A stretch of DNA of 64,000 nucleotides from Mesorhizobium sp. C432A (GCF_030323145.1 NZ_CP100470.1:682001-746000); one strand, 5' to 3'; counted from the stretch's first letter, positions 8,483 to 17,254 are shown. The notes: a model not told the origin generated them from the letters alone. Translations and numbers: made by a program.

Positions 8483-10553
8483 TCTTCTTCTCTCCCAGCA
8501 CCAGCAGCGCGTCGGCAATCCAGGCGCCCTTGCCTTCGGCGCAGACGATCAGCGGGTTGATGTCGAGTTCCTCGATCTCGCCGGCATTCTTCTGCACGAA
8601 GCCGGCAATGCCTGCGATGGCGTCGATGGCCGCGGCGACATCGGCCTTCGGCCGGCCGCGATAGCCCTCAAGCAGAGGGAACAGTTTCAGGCCGCGTAGC
8701 GCCGCCTCGATATCGTCGCGCGTTGCCGGCAGCATCAAGGTCACGCTGTCGCGCAACAGCTCGACCAGCACGCCGCCAGTTCCCAGCGTCATGACGGCGC
8801 CGAACATCGGGTCGCGGGTAAAGCCGACAATCAGCTCGGCGACGCCGTCGCGCACCATGCGCTCGACATAGAGCCCGGTGCCGAGCGGCAAGAGATCGTG
8901 CGCCGCGGTGCTGACGGATTCGGCGTCCTTGAGGTTAAGCCTGACAGCGCCGACTTCCGACTTGTGGGTGACGCCAAGCGCCTTCAACGCCACCGGGAAG
9001 CCGAGCGCCATCGACGAAATCACCGCTTCGACGGCATTGGCGGCGCGTTCGGCCTTCGGCACCGGCAAGCCGGCCTCGATCAGCCGCGCCTTGGCCTCGG
9101 CCTCATCAGGCGTGACATGGTCGCCGCCGGCAGCACCGGCAGCCGATGTGTCGATCGGCTGCGCCTGCGGCTCGGCCCAGGCCCAGCCGATGAAGGCCGC
9201 CGCGCCTGCGGCATCCATGGCCTCGGAAATGCCGAACAACGGCACCATGCCGCGCGCCATCAGTTCGGCGGTGTATTCCTCCGGCAGGTTCTCCGGCAGC
9301 GACGAGACAATCGCGCCATGCGCATTGTTGGTCTTCAGCGCCGATTCGAAGGCGCGCAGCGTCGCCCACCAGTCGGTGACCGAGCAACGGTCGGGGCGCG
9401 GGAAATCGAGCACCAGCATGTTGAGGTCGAAACCGCCCGACACCATGGCGGTGAAGGTGGCGGTCATCGCCGGTTCGTTGTTCCAGATGAAGGTGTGGTA
9501 GTCCAACGGATTGGCGACCGCGACCAGCGGCCCGAGCGTCGATTTGACATGGGCGCGGTGCTTGCTGGTGAGCTCCGGGAAGTTGACCCAGCGGCCTTCG
9601 GCGCTGTCGGCCATCACCGAGGCCTCGCCGCCGGAGCAGCTCATCGACGACAGACGATAGCCGGGCAGCGGCCCGGTGACATGCAGCAGCTTCAGCGCCT
9701 CGATGAAGGCGGGGATGGAATCGACGCGCGCAATGCCGAGCCGCCGCAGGAATGCGCCCGAGGCAGCGTCCGAGCCAGCCAGCGATGCCGTGTGCGAGAC
9801 CGTCGCCTGCCGCGCCTGCTCGGAGCGGCCGACCTTCATGGCGATGATCGGCTTCTTCAGTTCGCGCGCCCGCGCCGCCAGCTTCTCGAAGCCTGCTACC
9901 GAATCGAAGGCTTCGATGTGCAGGCCGAGCGAGGTGACGCGCTCGTCCTCGATCAGGCCGAGCGCCATTTCGGAGAGGCCGGTCTGCGCCTGGTTGCCGG
10001 CGGTCATCAGGAAGGCGATCGGCAGGCCGCGCTTCTGCATCGTCATGTTGATGGCGATGTTGGAGGACTGGGTGATGATGGCGACGCCCTTGGCGCCTTC
10101 GGGCAGCCGGATGCCGCCATGCTGGTCGGGCCACAACAGCGCGCCGTCGGCGTAGTTGATCAGGCCATAACAGTTCGGGCCGATGATCGGCATCTGGCCG
10201 GCCGCGGCCACCAGTTCGGCCTGCAGCCGCTCGCCATCGTCGTCATAGGCCTCGGTCTCGAGAAAGCCCGCGGCAAAACAGACGGCGCCGCCGGCGCCGC
10301 GCTCAGCCAGCGCCTTGATCACCTCGATGGTGAGATGCCGGTTGACGCCGACAAAGGCAGCGTCCGGCGCGCCGGGAAGGTCGGCGACCGAGCGATAGGC
10401 CTTGCGGCCGGCGACCTCGTCCTTGTTCGGATGCACCGGCCAGATTTCGCCGGCAAAGCCCATCTTGATCGATTGGGCGACGACGGCAGCGGCCTGGGCC
10501 CCGCCGAACACCGCGATGGATTTTGGGCGCAAGAGGCGTTCAAGCTTGTGCAT
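8475..10553 (-). CDS. ADP-forming acyl-CoA synthetase (acetate-CoA ligase family)
   Basis: 692 aa with the single-chain order of NDP-forming acyl-CoA synthetases: CoA-binding Rossmann domain (about 8-130, starting RPKSIAVFGG), ligase/CoA domains with the phosphohistidine segment VSHTASLAGSD (H about 254), and a C-terminal ATP-grasp domain (from about 470, with GFPVALKALG and VGFTRDPMFG). These enzymes form acyl-CoA from a free acid and ATP, releasing ADP and phosphate. In this operon it is the only candidate for activating gamma-butyrobetaine, crotonobetaine or carnitine, a job done by AMP-forming CaiC or BbsG-type ligases elsewhere. Its 3' end overlaps the enoyl-CoA hydratase gene. Confidence 0.85.
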   Translation of the reverse strand: MHKLERLLRPKSIAVFGGAQAAAVVAQSIKMGFAGEIWPVHPNKDEVAGRKAYRSVADLPGAPDAAFVGVNRHLTIEVIKALAERGAGGAVCFAAGFLETEAYDDDGERLQAELVAAAGQMPIIGPNCYGLINYADGALLWPDQHGGIRLPEGAKGVAIITQSSNIAINMTMQKRGLPIAFLMTAGNQAQTGLSEMALGLIEDERVTSLGLHIEAFDSVAGFEKLAARARELKKPIIAMKVGRSEQARQATVSHTASLAGSDAASGAFLRRLGIARVDSIPAFIEALKLLHVTGPLPGYRLSSMSCSGGEASVMADSAEGRWVNFPELTSKHRAHVKSTLGPLVAVANPLDYHTFIWNNEPAMTATFTAMVSGGFDLNMLVLDFPRPDRCSVTDWWATLRAFESALKTNNAHGAIVSSLPENLPEEYTAELMARGMVPLFGISEAMDAAGAAAFIGWAWAEPQAQPIDTSAAGAAGGDHVTPDEAEAKARLIEAGLPVPKAERAANAVEAVISSMALGFPVALKALGVTHKSEVGAVRLNLKDAESVSTAAHDLLPLGTGLYVERMVRDGVAELIVGFTRDPMFGAVMTLGTGGVLVELLRDSVTLMLPATRDDIEAALRGLKLFPLLEGYRGRPKADVAAAIDAIAGIAGFVQKNAGEIEELDINPLIVCAEGKGAWIADALLVLGEKKNV

Positions 10554-10571
10554 ATTCCCCGTCTCTTCTTT

Positions 10572-11735
10572 TTAAGCCCCGAACGGGCGCAGCAGCGCCC
10601 GCGAAATGATGTGGCGCTGGATTTCCGACGTCCCTTCCCAGATGCGCTCGACACGGGCGTCGCGCCAGATGCGCTCCAGCGGCAGGTCATCCATCAGCCC
10701 CATGCCGCCATGGATCTGGATTGCTTCGTCGGCAACAAAGGCGAGCATTTCGGTAGCCTTCAGCTTCGCCATGGCCATGTCCTGATCGGTGACGGTGCCC
10801 TGATCGTACTTCCAGCCGGCTTCGAACACCATCAGGTCCGCCGCCTTCAATTCCGTCGCCATGTCGGCGAGCTTGAACGACACGCCCTGGAACTTGCCAA
10901 TCTGCTGGCCGAACTGCTGGCGCTGCGCGGAATACTCGATGGCATGACCGAGCGCCCGCTCGGCGCGGCCGAGACAGGTGGCGCCGACCTGCAGGCGCGT
11001 GGCGCCGAGCCAGGAATTGGCGACGTCGAAGCCCTTGTGGACCTCACCCAGCACCTGGCTTGCCGGCAGGCGGCAATCATCGAATTCGAGGATGGCGTTG
11101 GTGTAGCCGCGATGCGAGACGTTGCGGTAGCCGTCGCGCACCGTGAACCCCTTGGTGCCCTTGTCGACGAAGAAGGCGGTGATCTTCTTGCGCTTGCCGC
11201 GCGGCGTTTCTTCCTCGCCCGAAGCCATGAAACAAATCGCGAAATCGGCAAGATCGGCATGGGAGATGAAATGCTTGGTGCCGTTAAGGACCCAGTCGTG
11301 GCCGTCCTGCACCGCGGTCGCCTTCATGCCTCGCAGGTCGGAGCCGGCGCCGGGCTCGGTCATCGCCAGGCAGTCCCACTTCTCGCCACGAATACACGGG
11401 AACAGGTATTTTTCGCGCTGCTCCGGCGTGCCGGCGAGCAGGATGTTGGAGGGGCGCGCGACGCAGGTCCAGTGCAGCGCATAGTTGGCGCGGCCGAGTT
11501 CCTTCTCGTAGAGCAGCCAAGTCACCGTATCGAGGCCAGCGCCACCGACATCGGCCGGCATGTTGGCCGCATACAGTCCGGCTTCGATTGCCTTGACCTT
11601 GATCTCCTCGATCAACTCGCGGCGCAGCACGCCGGTGCGCTCGACCTCGCGTTCATGCGGGTAAAGCTCATTCTCGACGAACGCGCGCGTCGTCTCGACG
11701 ATGAGCTTCTGTTCCTCCGAAAGACCGAAATCCAT
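10572..11735 (-). CDS. acyl-CoA dehydrogenase, possible gamma-butyrobetainyl/crotonobetainyl-CoA type
   Basis: 387 aa from ATG 11735 (MDFGLSEEQKLI, the canonical family start); an upstream extension of the open frame is out-of-register overlap with the next gene. Motifs: AMTEPGAGSDL for FAD/substrate binding (about 125), RLxVGATCLGRAERAL, QQFGQQIGKFQG, the C-terminal QIHGGMG and IWEGTSEIQ with the catalytic base Glu about residue 367. It oxidises an acyl-CoA to a 2-enoyl-CoA using FAD and electron-transfer flavoprotein. It lies 5 nt downstream of the carnitine dehydrogenase gene and 18 nt upstream of the synthetase gene. By analogy with CaiA and with Agrobacterium gamma-butyrobetainyl-CoA dehydrogenase, a betainyl acyl-CoA substrate is likely but unproven. 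Confidence 0.9.
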   Translation of the reverse strand: MDFGLSEEQKLIVETTRAFVENELYPHEREVERTGVLRRELIEEIKVKAIEAGLYAANMPADVGGAGLDTVTWLLYEKELGRANYALHWTCVARPSNILLAGTPEQREKYLFPCIRGEKWDCLAMTEPGAGSDLRGMKATAVQDGHDWVLNGTKHFISHADLADFAICFMASGEEETPRGKRKKITAFFVDKGTKGFTVRDGYRNVSHRGYTNAILEFDDCRLPASQVLGEVHKGFDVANSWLGATRLQVGATCLGRAERALGHAIEYSAQRQQFGQQIGKFQGVSFKLADMATELKAADLMVFEAGWKYDQGTVTDQDMAMAKLKATEMLAFVADEAIQIHGGMGLMDDLPLERIWRDARVERIWEGTSEIQRHIISRALLRPFGA

Positions 11736-11740
11736 GGTCC

Positions 11741-12835
11741 TCAGCCCTTCTTCTTTTTCTTCGGCTTTTCCGCCTTCTTCACCGGCTTGGATGCCTTGGC
11801 CTTTTCGGCGGCCCTGGATGCGGCCGGCTTCTTCGCTGCCAGCTTGGCCAGCTGCCTGGTATAGTCCTTGTGCAAGGCGCCGGCGCCCCAGCCCTTGCCT
11901 TTGTTCTGTTTCGACAGAGCATCCATGATCGCGACCAGATTGTCGTCGCGGATCTTTTCCAGCTCGCGGATCGACAGGCCGTGCGCCTGGTCGTCCGACT
12001 GGGAGGCGATAAGATCGACCAGCTCGTCGTTGAACTCCGGCACGTCCATCAGCTTGGTCCACGGCCATTTCAGGCACGGCCCGAACTGCGCCATGAAGTG
12101 GCGCATGCCGGCCTCGCCGCCGGCGACGCGGTAGACCTGGAACATGCCCATCTGCGCCCAGCGCAGGCCGAAGCCATAGCGCATGATGTCGTCGAGTTCC
12201 TCGACCGTGCAGATGCCGTCCTTGATCAGCCACAGCGCCTCGCGCCAGGCCGCCTCCAGCAGGCGGTCGCCGACAAAGGCCTCGATTTCCTTGCGGATCA
12301 CCACCGGCTTCATGCCGATCGAGGCATAGATTTCCTTGGCAACCTCGATCGCTTCGGGGAACGTCTGCTCGCCGCCGACGATCTCGACCAGCGGCAGCAG
12401 GTAGACCGGGTTGAAGGGATGTCCGACAACCAGACGCTCCGGATGCTTCTTCATCGCGACCTGCATGTCGGTCGGCTTGATGCCGGAGGTAGACGAGCCG
12501 ACTATGGCGTTCGCCGGCGCGTAGAGATCGATCTCGGCCAGCACGCGGTGTTTGAGGTCGAGCCGCTCCGGCACGCTCTCCTGGATGAAATCGGCATCGG
12601 CCACCGCCTCGGCGATGGTCTTGGCAAAGGTCAGTCTGCCTTCCCTGGGCAGGCCGCCGGGAACCATCTGCCTGTAGGCGCGGCGCGCGCCCTTCATCAC
12701 TTCCGAGACCTTGCGCGACGCTTCCGGGTCCGGATCGAAGATCGACACATCGATGCCGTTGAGCAGCAACCGCGCCACCCAACCGGCGCCGATGACACCG
12801 CCGCCAATGGCGGCTGCCTTGTTGATGATGCTCAT
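11741..12835 (-). CDS. lcdH: L-carnitine 3-dehydrogenase with Lys-rich tail
   Basis: 364 aa. The 3-hydroxyacyl-CoA-dehydrogenase fold is clear: Rossmann motif GGGVIGAGW (residues 11-19), SSTSGIKPT (about 114-122), catalytic His in VGHPFNP (H139) and a C-terminal helical domain (about 190-310). Together with the adjacent CdhC-like and CdhR-like genes this fits carnitine dehydrogenase, which oxidises L-carnitine to 3-dehydrocarnitine with NAD. The start at 12835 is 2 nt after the stop of the HD-domain gene. Unlike some rhizobial enzymes it has no C-terminal thioesterase domain; instead the last ~35 residues are an Ala/Lys tail ending in KPKKKKKG. A generic 3-hydroxyacyl-CoA dehydrogenase is the less likely alternative. 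Confidence 0.85.
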   Translation of the reverse strand: MSIINKAAAIGGGVIGAGWVARLLLNGIDVSIFDPDPEASRKVSEVMKGARRAYRQMVPGGLPREGRLTFAKTIAEAVADADFIQESVPERLDLKHRVLAEIDLYAPANAIVGSSTSGIKPTDMQVAMKKHPERLVVGHPFNPVYLLPLVEIVGGEQTFPEAIEVAKEIYASIGMKPVVIRKEIEAFVGDRLLEAAWREALWLIKDGICTVEELDDIMRYGFGLRWAQMGMFQVYRVAGGEAGMRHFMAQFGPCLKWPWTKLMDVPEFNDELVDLIASQSDDQAHGLSIRELEKIRDDNLVAIMDALSKQNKGKGWGAGALHKDYTRQLAKLAAKKPAASRAAEKAKASKPVKKAEKPKKKKKG

Positions 12836-12837
12836 GG

Positions 12838-13461
12838 TCAGGCTCCGGTTCTTGTCGTGGCGGTTTCGGGGTCGATGAGAGGCACGCGCTCGCCGATGCG
12901 GATCACGGAGGGGTCGTAGGCCTTGCGGGCGAAGACTTCGAGCACGAACTGGCGGAAGAATGCGATCGGCAGCGTGTCGTAGTCCGGGTCGAAGCTCGAC
13001 TGGTCCCAGCGTTCGCAAAACTGGTCGCAATCGTCGAAATAGGCATGGCCGGCGAAGCGGTCGCGAGCATGGCGGTTGCCGCCGAGATGATGCGCGTAAT
13101 AGAGCCGCTGGAAGTCGCCATGCTTTTCCACCACCCAGGTGCATTGCTCGCGCACGAAAGGTTTCAGGATCGAGGCGGCGTATTCGTCGTGATTGTAGGG
13201 AGCGTAGATGTCGCCGATGTCGTGCAGCAGCGCGCAGGCGATCCAGTCGGTGTCGGCGCCGTCGCGCCAGGCACGAGTCGCCGCCTGCAGCGAATGGCCG
13301 AGCCGGGTGATCTTGTAGCCGGACAGGCCTTCGTCGAGCTGCACCAAAGCGTCGAGCAGCCGCTCGCCGGTCTTGGCGGCATAGTCGATCTCATGGGCGG
13401 TTAGGAACTCGTAGTCTTGCCTGTCGCCATCCTTCATCGCGGTGAATTTGACGGTAGCCAT
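12838..13461 (-). CDS. HD-domain protein, candidate PhnZ/TmpB-like diiron oxygenase
   Basis: 207 aa located between the CdhC-like and carnitine dehydrogenase genes in the same operon. It has HSLQAA (H56), ALLHDIGD (H80, D81), NHDEYAA (H91), VEKHGDF (H114) and CERWDQSS (D153). The spacing H56-H80 (24) and the order H...HD...H...H...D match, as I remember them, the six metal ligands of PhnZ, an HD-fold mixed-valent diiron oxygenase. General annotation pipelines would call this a phosphohydrolase. TmpB, a PhnZ relative, hydroxylates and cleaves a trimethylammonium phosphonate, a carnitine-like substrate. An oxygenase acting on a quaternary ammonium compound is therefore plausible; a hydrolase role is the alternative. 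Product not known. Confidence 0.7.
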   Translation of the reverse strand: MATVKFTAMKDGDRQDYEFLTAHEIDYAAKTGERLLDALVQLDEGLSGYKITRLGHSLQAATRAWRDGADTDWIACALLHDIGDIYAPYNHDEYAASILKPFVREQCTWVVEKHGDFQRLYYAHHLGGNRHARDRFAGHAYFDDCDQFCERWDQSSFDPDYDTLPIAFFRQFVLEVFARKAYDPSVIRIGERVPLIDPETATTRTGA

Positions 13462-13475
13462 GATCCGCTCCCGTC

Positions 13476-14399
13476 TTAAGCAGCCGCTGCGATCGGCGCC
13501 CGCTTGGTGAGGTTGAGCTTCCTGCGCACTTCCTCCGGCCCCAAAATCCTGGCGCCGAGATTGGTGACGATGCTGGCGGCGCGCTCGACCAGCTGCGCAT
13601 TGGTGGCCAGCACGCCCTTGTCGAGCCAGAGATTGTCTTCGAGACCGACGCGGACATTGCCGCCGGCGAGCACTGCAGCGGCTGCATAGGCCATCTGGTT
13701 GCGGCCGATGGCGAAGGCCGACCAGTTCCAGGTCGACGGCACGTTGTTAACCATGGCCATGAAGGTGTTGAGGTCGTCCGGCGCCCCCCACGGCACACCC
13801 ATGCAGAGCTGCACCAGCGCGTCGGGATTCAAGACCTTTTCTTCGACCAGCTGCTTGGCGAACCAGAGGTGGCCGGTATCAAAAGCTTCGATCTCCGGCT
13901 TGACGCCGAGCGCCGTCATCATGCCGCCCATGGCGCGCAGCATGCCGGGCGTGTTGGTCATGACATAATCGGCCTCGGCGAAGTTCATGGTGCCGCAATC
14001 CAGCGTGCAGATCTCCGGCAGGCACTGGCGCACATGTTCCATGCGGTTGGTGGCGCCGCCCATGTCGGTGCCTTTTTCATTGAGCGGCAGCGGCGCTTCC
14101 GGTGAGCCGAACACCATGTCGCCGCCCATCCCGGCGGTCAGGTTCAGGATCACATCGACTTCTGCCGCGCGGATGCGGTCCGTCACTTCGCGGTAGAGAT
14201 GGACATCGCGGCGCGGCTTGCCGGTCTCGGGGTCGCGGACATGGCAGTGGACGATGGCGGCACCGGCCTTGGCCGCGTCGATGGCAGAATCGGCGATCTG
14301 CTTGGGCGAGCGTGGAACATGCGGGGAGCGGTCCTGCGAGCCGCCGGACCCGGTCACGGCACAGGTAATGAAAACCTCACGGTTCATCGCGAGCGGCAT
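13476..14399 (-). CDS. cdhC: beta-keto acid cleavage enzyme (BKACE, DUF849), CdhC-like
   Basis: 307 aa from ATG 14399, which has GGGGAGGAG 6 nt upstream; an ATG two codons earlier is too close to that site. The BKACE family signature is present: FITCAVTG at the N-terminus, AAIVHCHVRDPETG with the Zn-binding His pair, a VDVILNLTAG strand and the C-terminal VGLEDNLWL. BKACE enzymes split a beta-keto acid with acetyl-CoA. In Sinorhizobium meliloti the CdhC member converts 3-dehydrocarnitine plus acetyl-CoA to betainyl-CoA and acetoacetate. Immediate neighbourhood with carnitine dehydrogenase and a CdhR-like regulator supports the same role here. A betainyl-CoA thioesterase gene, expected next in the pathway, is not present in the window. 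Confidence 0.85.
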   Translation of the reverse strand: MPLAMNREVFITCAVTGSGGSQDRSPHVPRSPKQIADSAIDAAKAGAAIVHCHVRDPETGKPRRDVHLYREVTDRIRAAEVDVILNLTAGMGGDMVFGSPEAPLPLNEKGTDMGGATNRMEHVRQCLPEICTLDCGTMNFAEADYVMTNTPGMLRAMGGMMTALGVKPEIEAFDTGHLWFAKQLVEEKVLNPDALVQLCMGVPWGAPDDLNTFMAMVNNVPSTWNWSAFAIGRNQMAYAAAAVLAGGNVRVGLEDNLWLDKGVLATNAQLVERAASIVTNLGARILGPEEVRRKLNLTKRAPIAAAA

Positions 14400-14477
14400 G
14401 GACATCTCCTCCCCATAGAAACAGACCCTAACAATGACCGACTTGCCGGAAACTGTTTTGCAATTTACGAAGCTCTC

Positions 14478-15458
14478 GTGATCAAAAGCGAAAAACCTAC
14501 CATCTTTCGCGCTGAGCGATCGCCGCTCAAGGTGACGCTGCTGGTGTTTTCAGGCTCGTCCATCATGTGCGTGGCGTCGGCCGTCGACCCGCTGCGCGCC
14601 GCCAACCGCATCTCAGGCGAGACGCTGTTCGATTTCAAACTGGTCTCGGTCACCGGCGAGGCGCCGGTCACCACATGCGGCCTGGCGGTGGCGGTCAGGG
14701 GCCGCTTCGATGCGGCCGAGCCGACCGACGTGCTTGTCGTCGTCGCCGGCTTCGGCACCCAGAATTACGCGACATCGGCTCTGCTTTCCGGATTACGGCG
14801 AGCGGCCCGCGCGGCTCGCGCCTGCGGCGGCGTCGAGGCCGGCACATGGCTGGTGGCGCGCGCCGGCCTCCTCGAAGGCCGCAGCGCCACCACCCATTGG
14901 GAAGACATGGAGGATTTTTCCTCCGCCTTTCCCGGCGTCGACGTGCGTCCGGACCGCTACGTCATCGACGGACCGGTGTTCACCTCCGGCGGGGCGTCGC
15001 CGACCTTTGACCTGATGCTGCATCTGATCCGCACGCGGCTGGGCATGGCCGTGGCGCTCGATGTCGCCAGCGTCTTCATCTATGATCAGGCGCGCGCCGC
15101 GACCGACGCGCAGCCGCTGGTCTCGCTCGGCCGGCTCGACGGCTACGACCCGCGTCTGGCGCAGGCCATCCGGCTGATGGAATCGCATGTCGACCAGCCG
15201 CTGACCATCGACGCGGTGGCAAAACGCGCCGGGGTGACGGCGCGGACATTGGAGAGCATTTTTCGCAAGTCAATCGGCGAGACGCCGGGCGCCTATTATC
15301 TCAGACTGCGGTTGGGCGCGGCGCGACGGCTGGTGGTCGACACGCGCATCGCCATGGCGGATATTGCCGGGCGGACGGGGTTCTCGTCCGCCGCGGCATT
15401 TTCCAGAGCGTTTTCAAGAGCGTTCGGCGAAGCCCCGGTCAGGCTGCGCCGAGGTTGA
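14478..15458 (+). CDS. cdhR: GlxA-family AraC-type regulator, CdhR-like
   Basis: 326 aa from GTG 14478; the open frame continues upstream but would then overlap the divergent cdhC gene. The N-terminal half is a DJ-1/PfpI-like amidotransferase domain (SPLKVTLLVFSGSSIM, GVEAGTWLVARAGLL) and the last ~100 residues are two AraC helix-turn-helix units (DAVAKRAGVTARTLESIF and MADIAGRTGFSSAAAFSRAF). CdhR of Pseudomonas is a regulator of this architecture that senses carnitine. Divergent placement from the carnitine operon, with about 78 bp between the starts, suggests that it activates that operon. GbdR, a related regulator of betaine genes, is an alternative. Confidence 0.8.
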   Translation: MIKSEKPTIFRAERSPLKVTLLVFSGSSIMCVASAVDPLRAANRISGETLFDFKLVSVTGEAPVTTCGLAVAVRGRFDAAEPTDVLVVVAGFGTQNYATSALLSGLRRAARAARACGGVEAGTWLVARAGLLEGRSATTHWEDMEDFSSAFPGVDVRPDRYVIDGPVFTSGGASPTFDLMLHLIRTRLGMAVALDVASVFIYDQARAATDAQPLVSLGRLDGYDPRLAQAIRLMESHVDQPLTIDAVAKRAGVTARTLESIFRKSIGETPGAYYLRLRLGAARRLVVDTRIAMADIAGRTGFSSAAAFSRAFSRAFGEAPVRLRRG

Positions 15459-15505
15459 TGCATGTCGCCCAAAAGTGTGTCGCGGTTTTGGGATAACGAC
15501 ATGCA
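15459..15505. repeat. short palindromic intergenic repeat (copy 1)
   Basis: The arms TGCATGTCG (15459-15467) and CGACATGCA (15497-15505) flank a centre containing CGGTTTTGGGATAA. A second, related copy with the same arms lies at 30989-31033. It begins right after the cdhR stop codon and may form the transcript end. Confidence 0.7.
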
Positions 15506-15519
15506 CAGACAAAGGGAGA

Positions 15520-15723
15520 TCAGGCTGCGTTCTGTCGTTCGCCGCCGGCGTCAATCTGCGAGCGGATCTGCCTCGCCAGACGGAGTTCAAATCGGCTGCT
15601 GACAGCGCGATCCCATTCGTTTTTCACGCTGTCGGTCGGCCGCGGCAGCGCCATCAGCCGGTCGATGATCGATCCGGTCTCGCCGGATGAGAGCAGGGCG
15701 TCGATTTCGCGTTCATGCTGCAT
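15520..15723 (-). CDS. small hypothetical protein
   Basis: 67 aa, highly charged and apparently helical (MQHEREIDALLSSGE start, RFELRLARQIRSQ near the end). An AGGAGG sequence lies 9 nt upstream of the ATG, which supports translation. No signal peptide or membrane segment is visible and I do not recognise the family. It sits alone in a 470-bp gap between cdhR and xylA, with a repeat element downstream and a hairpin upstream. It may be a real small gene; conservation would decide. Confidence 0.5.
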   Translation of the reverse strand: MQHEREIDALLSSGETGSIIDRLMALPRPTDSVKNEWDRAVSSRFELRLARQIRSQIDAGGERQNAA

Positions 15724-15865
15724 ATCGGTTCGCCTCCTTCCTTTTCACCCGCCACAACCGCATCCTTATACGAGATACGTGACGGCAGTTTGAAGGCAAG
15801 AGCGAGGTCATTGAGGGGCGCCAAAGGGCAAACCCTTGTCGTCGGATAGGGTCTTGCGCAAACCC

Positions 15866-15886
15866 CATTCCGGGGCGGCCGGAATG
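15866..15886 (-). terminator. hairpin downstream of xylA
   Basis: A perfect 8-bp stem CATTCCGG/CCGGAATG with a 5-nt loop lies about 45 nt past the xylA stop on the minus strand and is followed by GGGGTTT. The T-run is short, so it is only a probable terminator. Confidence 0.4.
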
Positions 15887-15928
15887 TTATCCAGCCACCC
15901 TTGAGCACAACGAATCGGCTTTCCGCCC

Positions 15929-17254
15929 TCAGACGTAGCGGTTGACGATGTTTTCCAGCAACTCCTGGCGGCCGGAGCGTGGCTGCGGCTCGATCTTCTT
16001 CTTCACCACGCGCTCGGCGATGTCTTCCAGCGAGCGCTTGCCCGACAGCATCGCCTTGCCCTCGGCCGTGTTCCAACCGGCATAGCGCTCGGCCAGCGGA
16101 CCCGACAGCGCCTTGTCCTCGACCATCTTGGCGGCTGCCTTGAGGCCTCGTGCGCAGGAATCCATGCCGCCGATATGGCCGATCAGCAGGTCCTGCGGGT
16201 CGAGCGACTGGCGGCGCAGCTTGGCGTCGAAATTGGTGCCGCCGGTCTTGAAGCCGCCGGCCTGCAACACCTGGTAATAGGCCAGCGCCATCTCGGGCAC
16301 ATTGTTGGGGAACTGGTCGGTGTCCCAGCCCGACTGGTAGTCGTTGCGGTTCATGTCGATCGAGCCGAAGACGCCGAGCGCATTGGCCAGCGCCAGCTCG
16401 TGCTCGAAGGAATGGCCGGCAAGAATCGCGTGGCCCTGCTCGATGTTCAGCTTCACTTCCTTCTCCAGCCCGAAGCGCTTGAGGAAGCCGTAGACCGTGG
16501 CAACGTCGTAGTCGTACTGATGCTTGGTCGGCTCCTGCGGCTTCGGCTCGATCAGGATCGTGCCTTTGAAGCCAATCTTGTGCTTGTAGTCGACGACGAG
16601 ACTGAGGAAGCGCCCAGCCTGCTCCTGCTCGCGGGCAAGATCGGTGTTGAGCAGCGTTTCATAGCCCTCGCGCCCGCCCCACAGTACATAATTCTCGCCC
16701 TTCAGCCGCTTCGTGACGTCGATGCAGCTTTTCACCGTCGCCGCCGCATAGGCGAAGACATCCGGATCGGGATTGGTGGCGGCGCCCGACATGAAGCGGC
16801 GGTTGGAGAACAGGTTGGCCGTGCCCCAGAGCAGTTTGACGCCGGTCTTCTTCATCTTGGCGGCAAAATAGTCGGCGATCTCGTCGAGCCGCGCGGCACT
16901 TTCGGAGAAATCCTTGCCTTCCGGCCGCACGTCGGCGTCGTGGAAGCAGAAATAGGGCGCGCCGAGCAGCGAGAACATCTCGAAGGCGACGTCGGCTTTC
17001 AGTTTGGCCAGTTCCATCGTGTCGACGCCGCCAGCCTTGGGAAACCAGGGCCGGTCGAAGGTCTGGCCGCCAAAGGGATCGCCGCCCGGCCAGGCGAAAG
17101 AATGCCAGTAGGCGACGGCGAAGCGCAGATGGTCTTCCAGCCGTTTGCCGGCCACCACCTCGTCGGGATTGTAGAAGCGGTAGGCCAGCGGGTTGATCGA
17201 ATCCGGCCCCTCATACTTGATCGCTTTGATGTCGCCGAAAAATCCGCTGCTCAT
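15929..17254 (-). CDS. xylA: xylose isomerase
   Basis: 441 aa, the length usual for group-II bacterial xylose isomerases. Signature motifs are present: [15 protein letters not shown] near residue 50, FCFHDADV (catalytic His about 104), [47 protein letters not shown] (metal-binding Glu and the catalytic Lys) and [15 protein letters not shown] near 335. It converts D-xylose to D-xylulose in the cytoplasm, using divalent metal. xylB lies upstream on the same strand, separated by a plus-strand SnoaL-like gene, so xylA probably has its own promoter. Confidence 0.97.
   Translation of the reverse strand: MSSGFFGDIKAIKYEGPDSINPLAYRFYNPDEVVAGKRLEDHLRFAVAYWHSFAWPGGDPFGGQTFDRPWFPKAGGVDTMELAKLKADVAFEMFSLLGAPYFCFHDADVRPEGKDFSESAARLDEIADYFAAKMKKTGVKLLWGTANLFSNRRFMSGAATNPDPDVFAYAAATVKSCIDVTKRLKGENYVLWGGREGYETLLNTDLAREQEQAGRFLSLVVDYKHKIGFKGTILIEPKPQEPTKHQYDYDVATVYGFLKRFGLEKEVKLNIEQGHAILAGHSFEHELALANALGVFGSIDMNRNDYQSGWDTDQFPNNVPEMALAYYQVLQAGGFKTGGTNFDAKLRRQSLDPQDLLIGHIGGMDSCARGLKAAAKMVEDKALSGPLAERYAGWNTAEGKAMLSGKRSLEDIAERVVKKKIEPQPRSGRQELLENIVNRYV

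Noticed and set aside
8898..11864. 988-codon plus-strand frame
   Set aside because: It is antisense to acyl-CoA synthetase and acyl-CoA dehydrogenase genes that have full family motifs; no domain is recognisable in it.
10572..12782. 736-codon frame as one long acyl-CoA dehydrogenase
   Set aside because: The first 349 codons are an out-of-frame reading of the carnitine dehydrogenase gene; the real protein starts at 11735.
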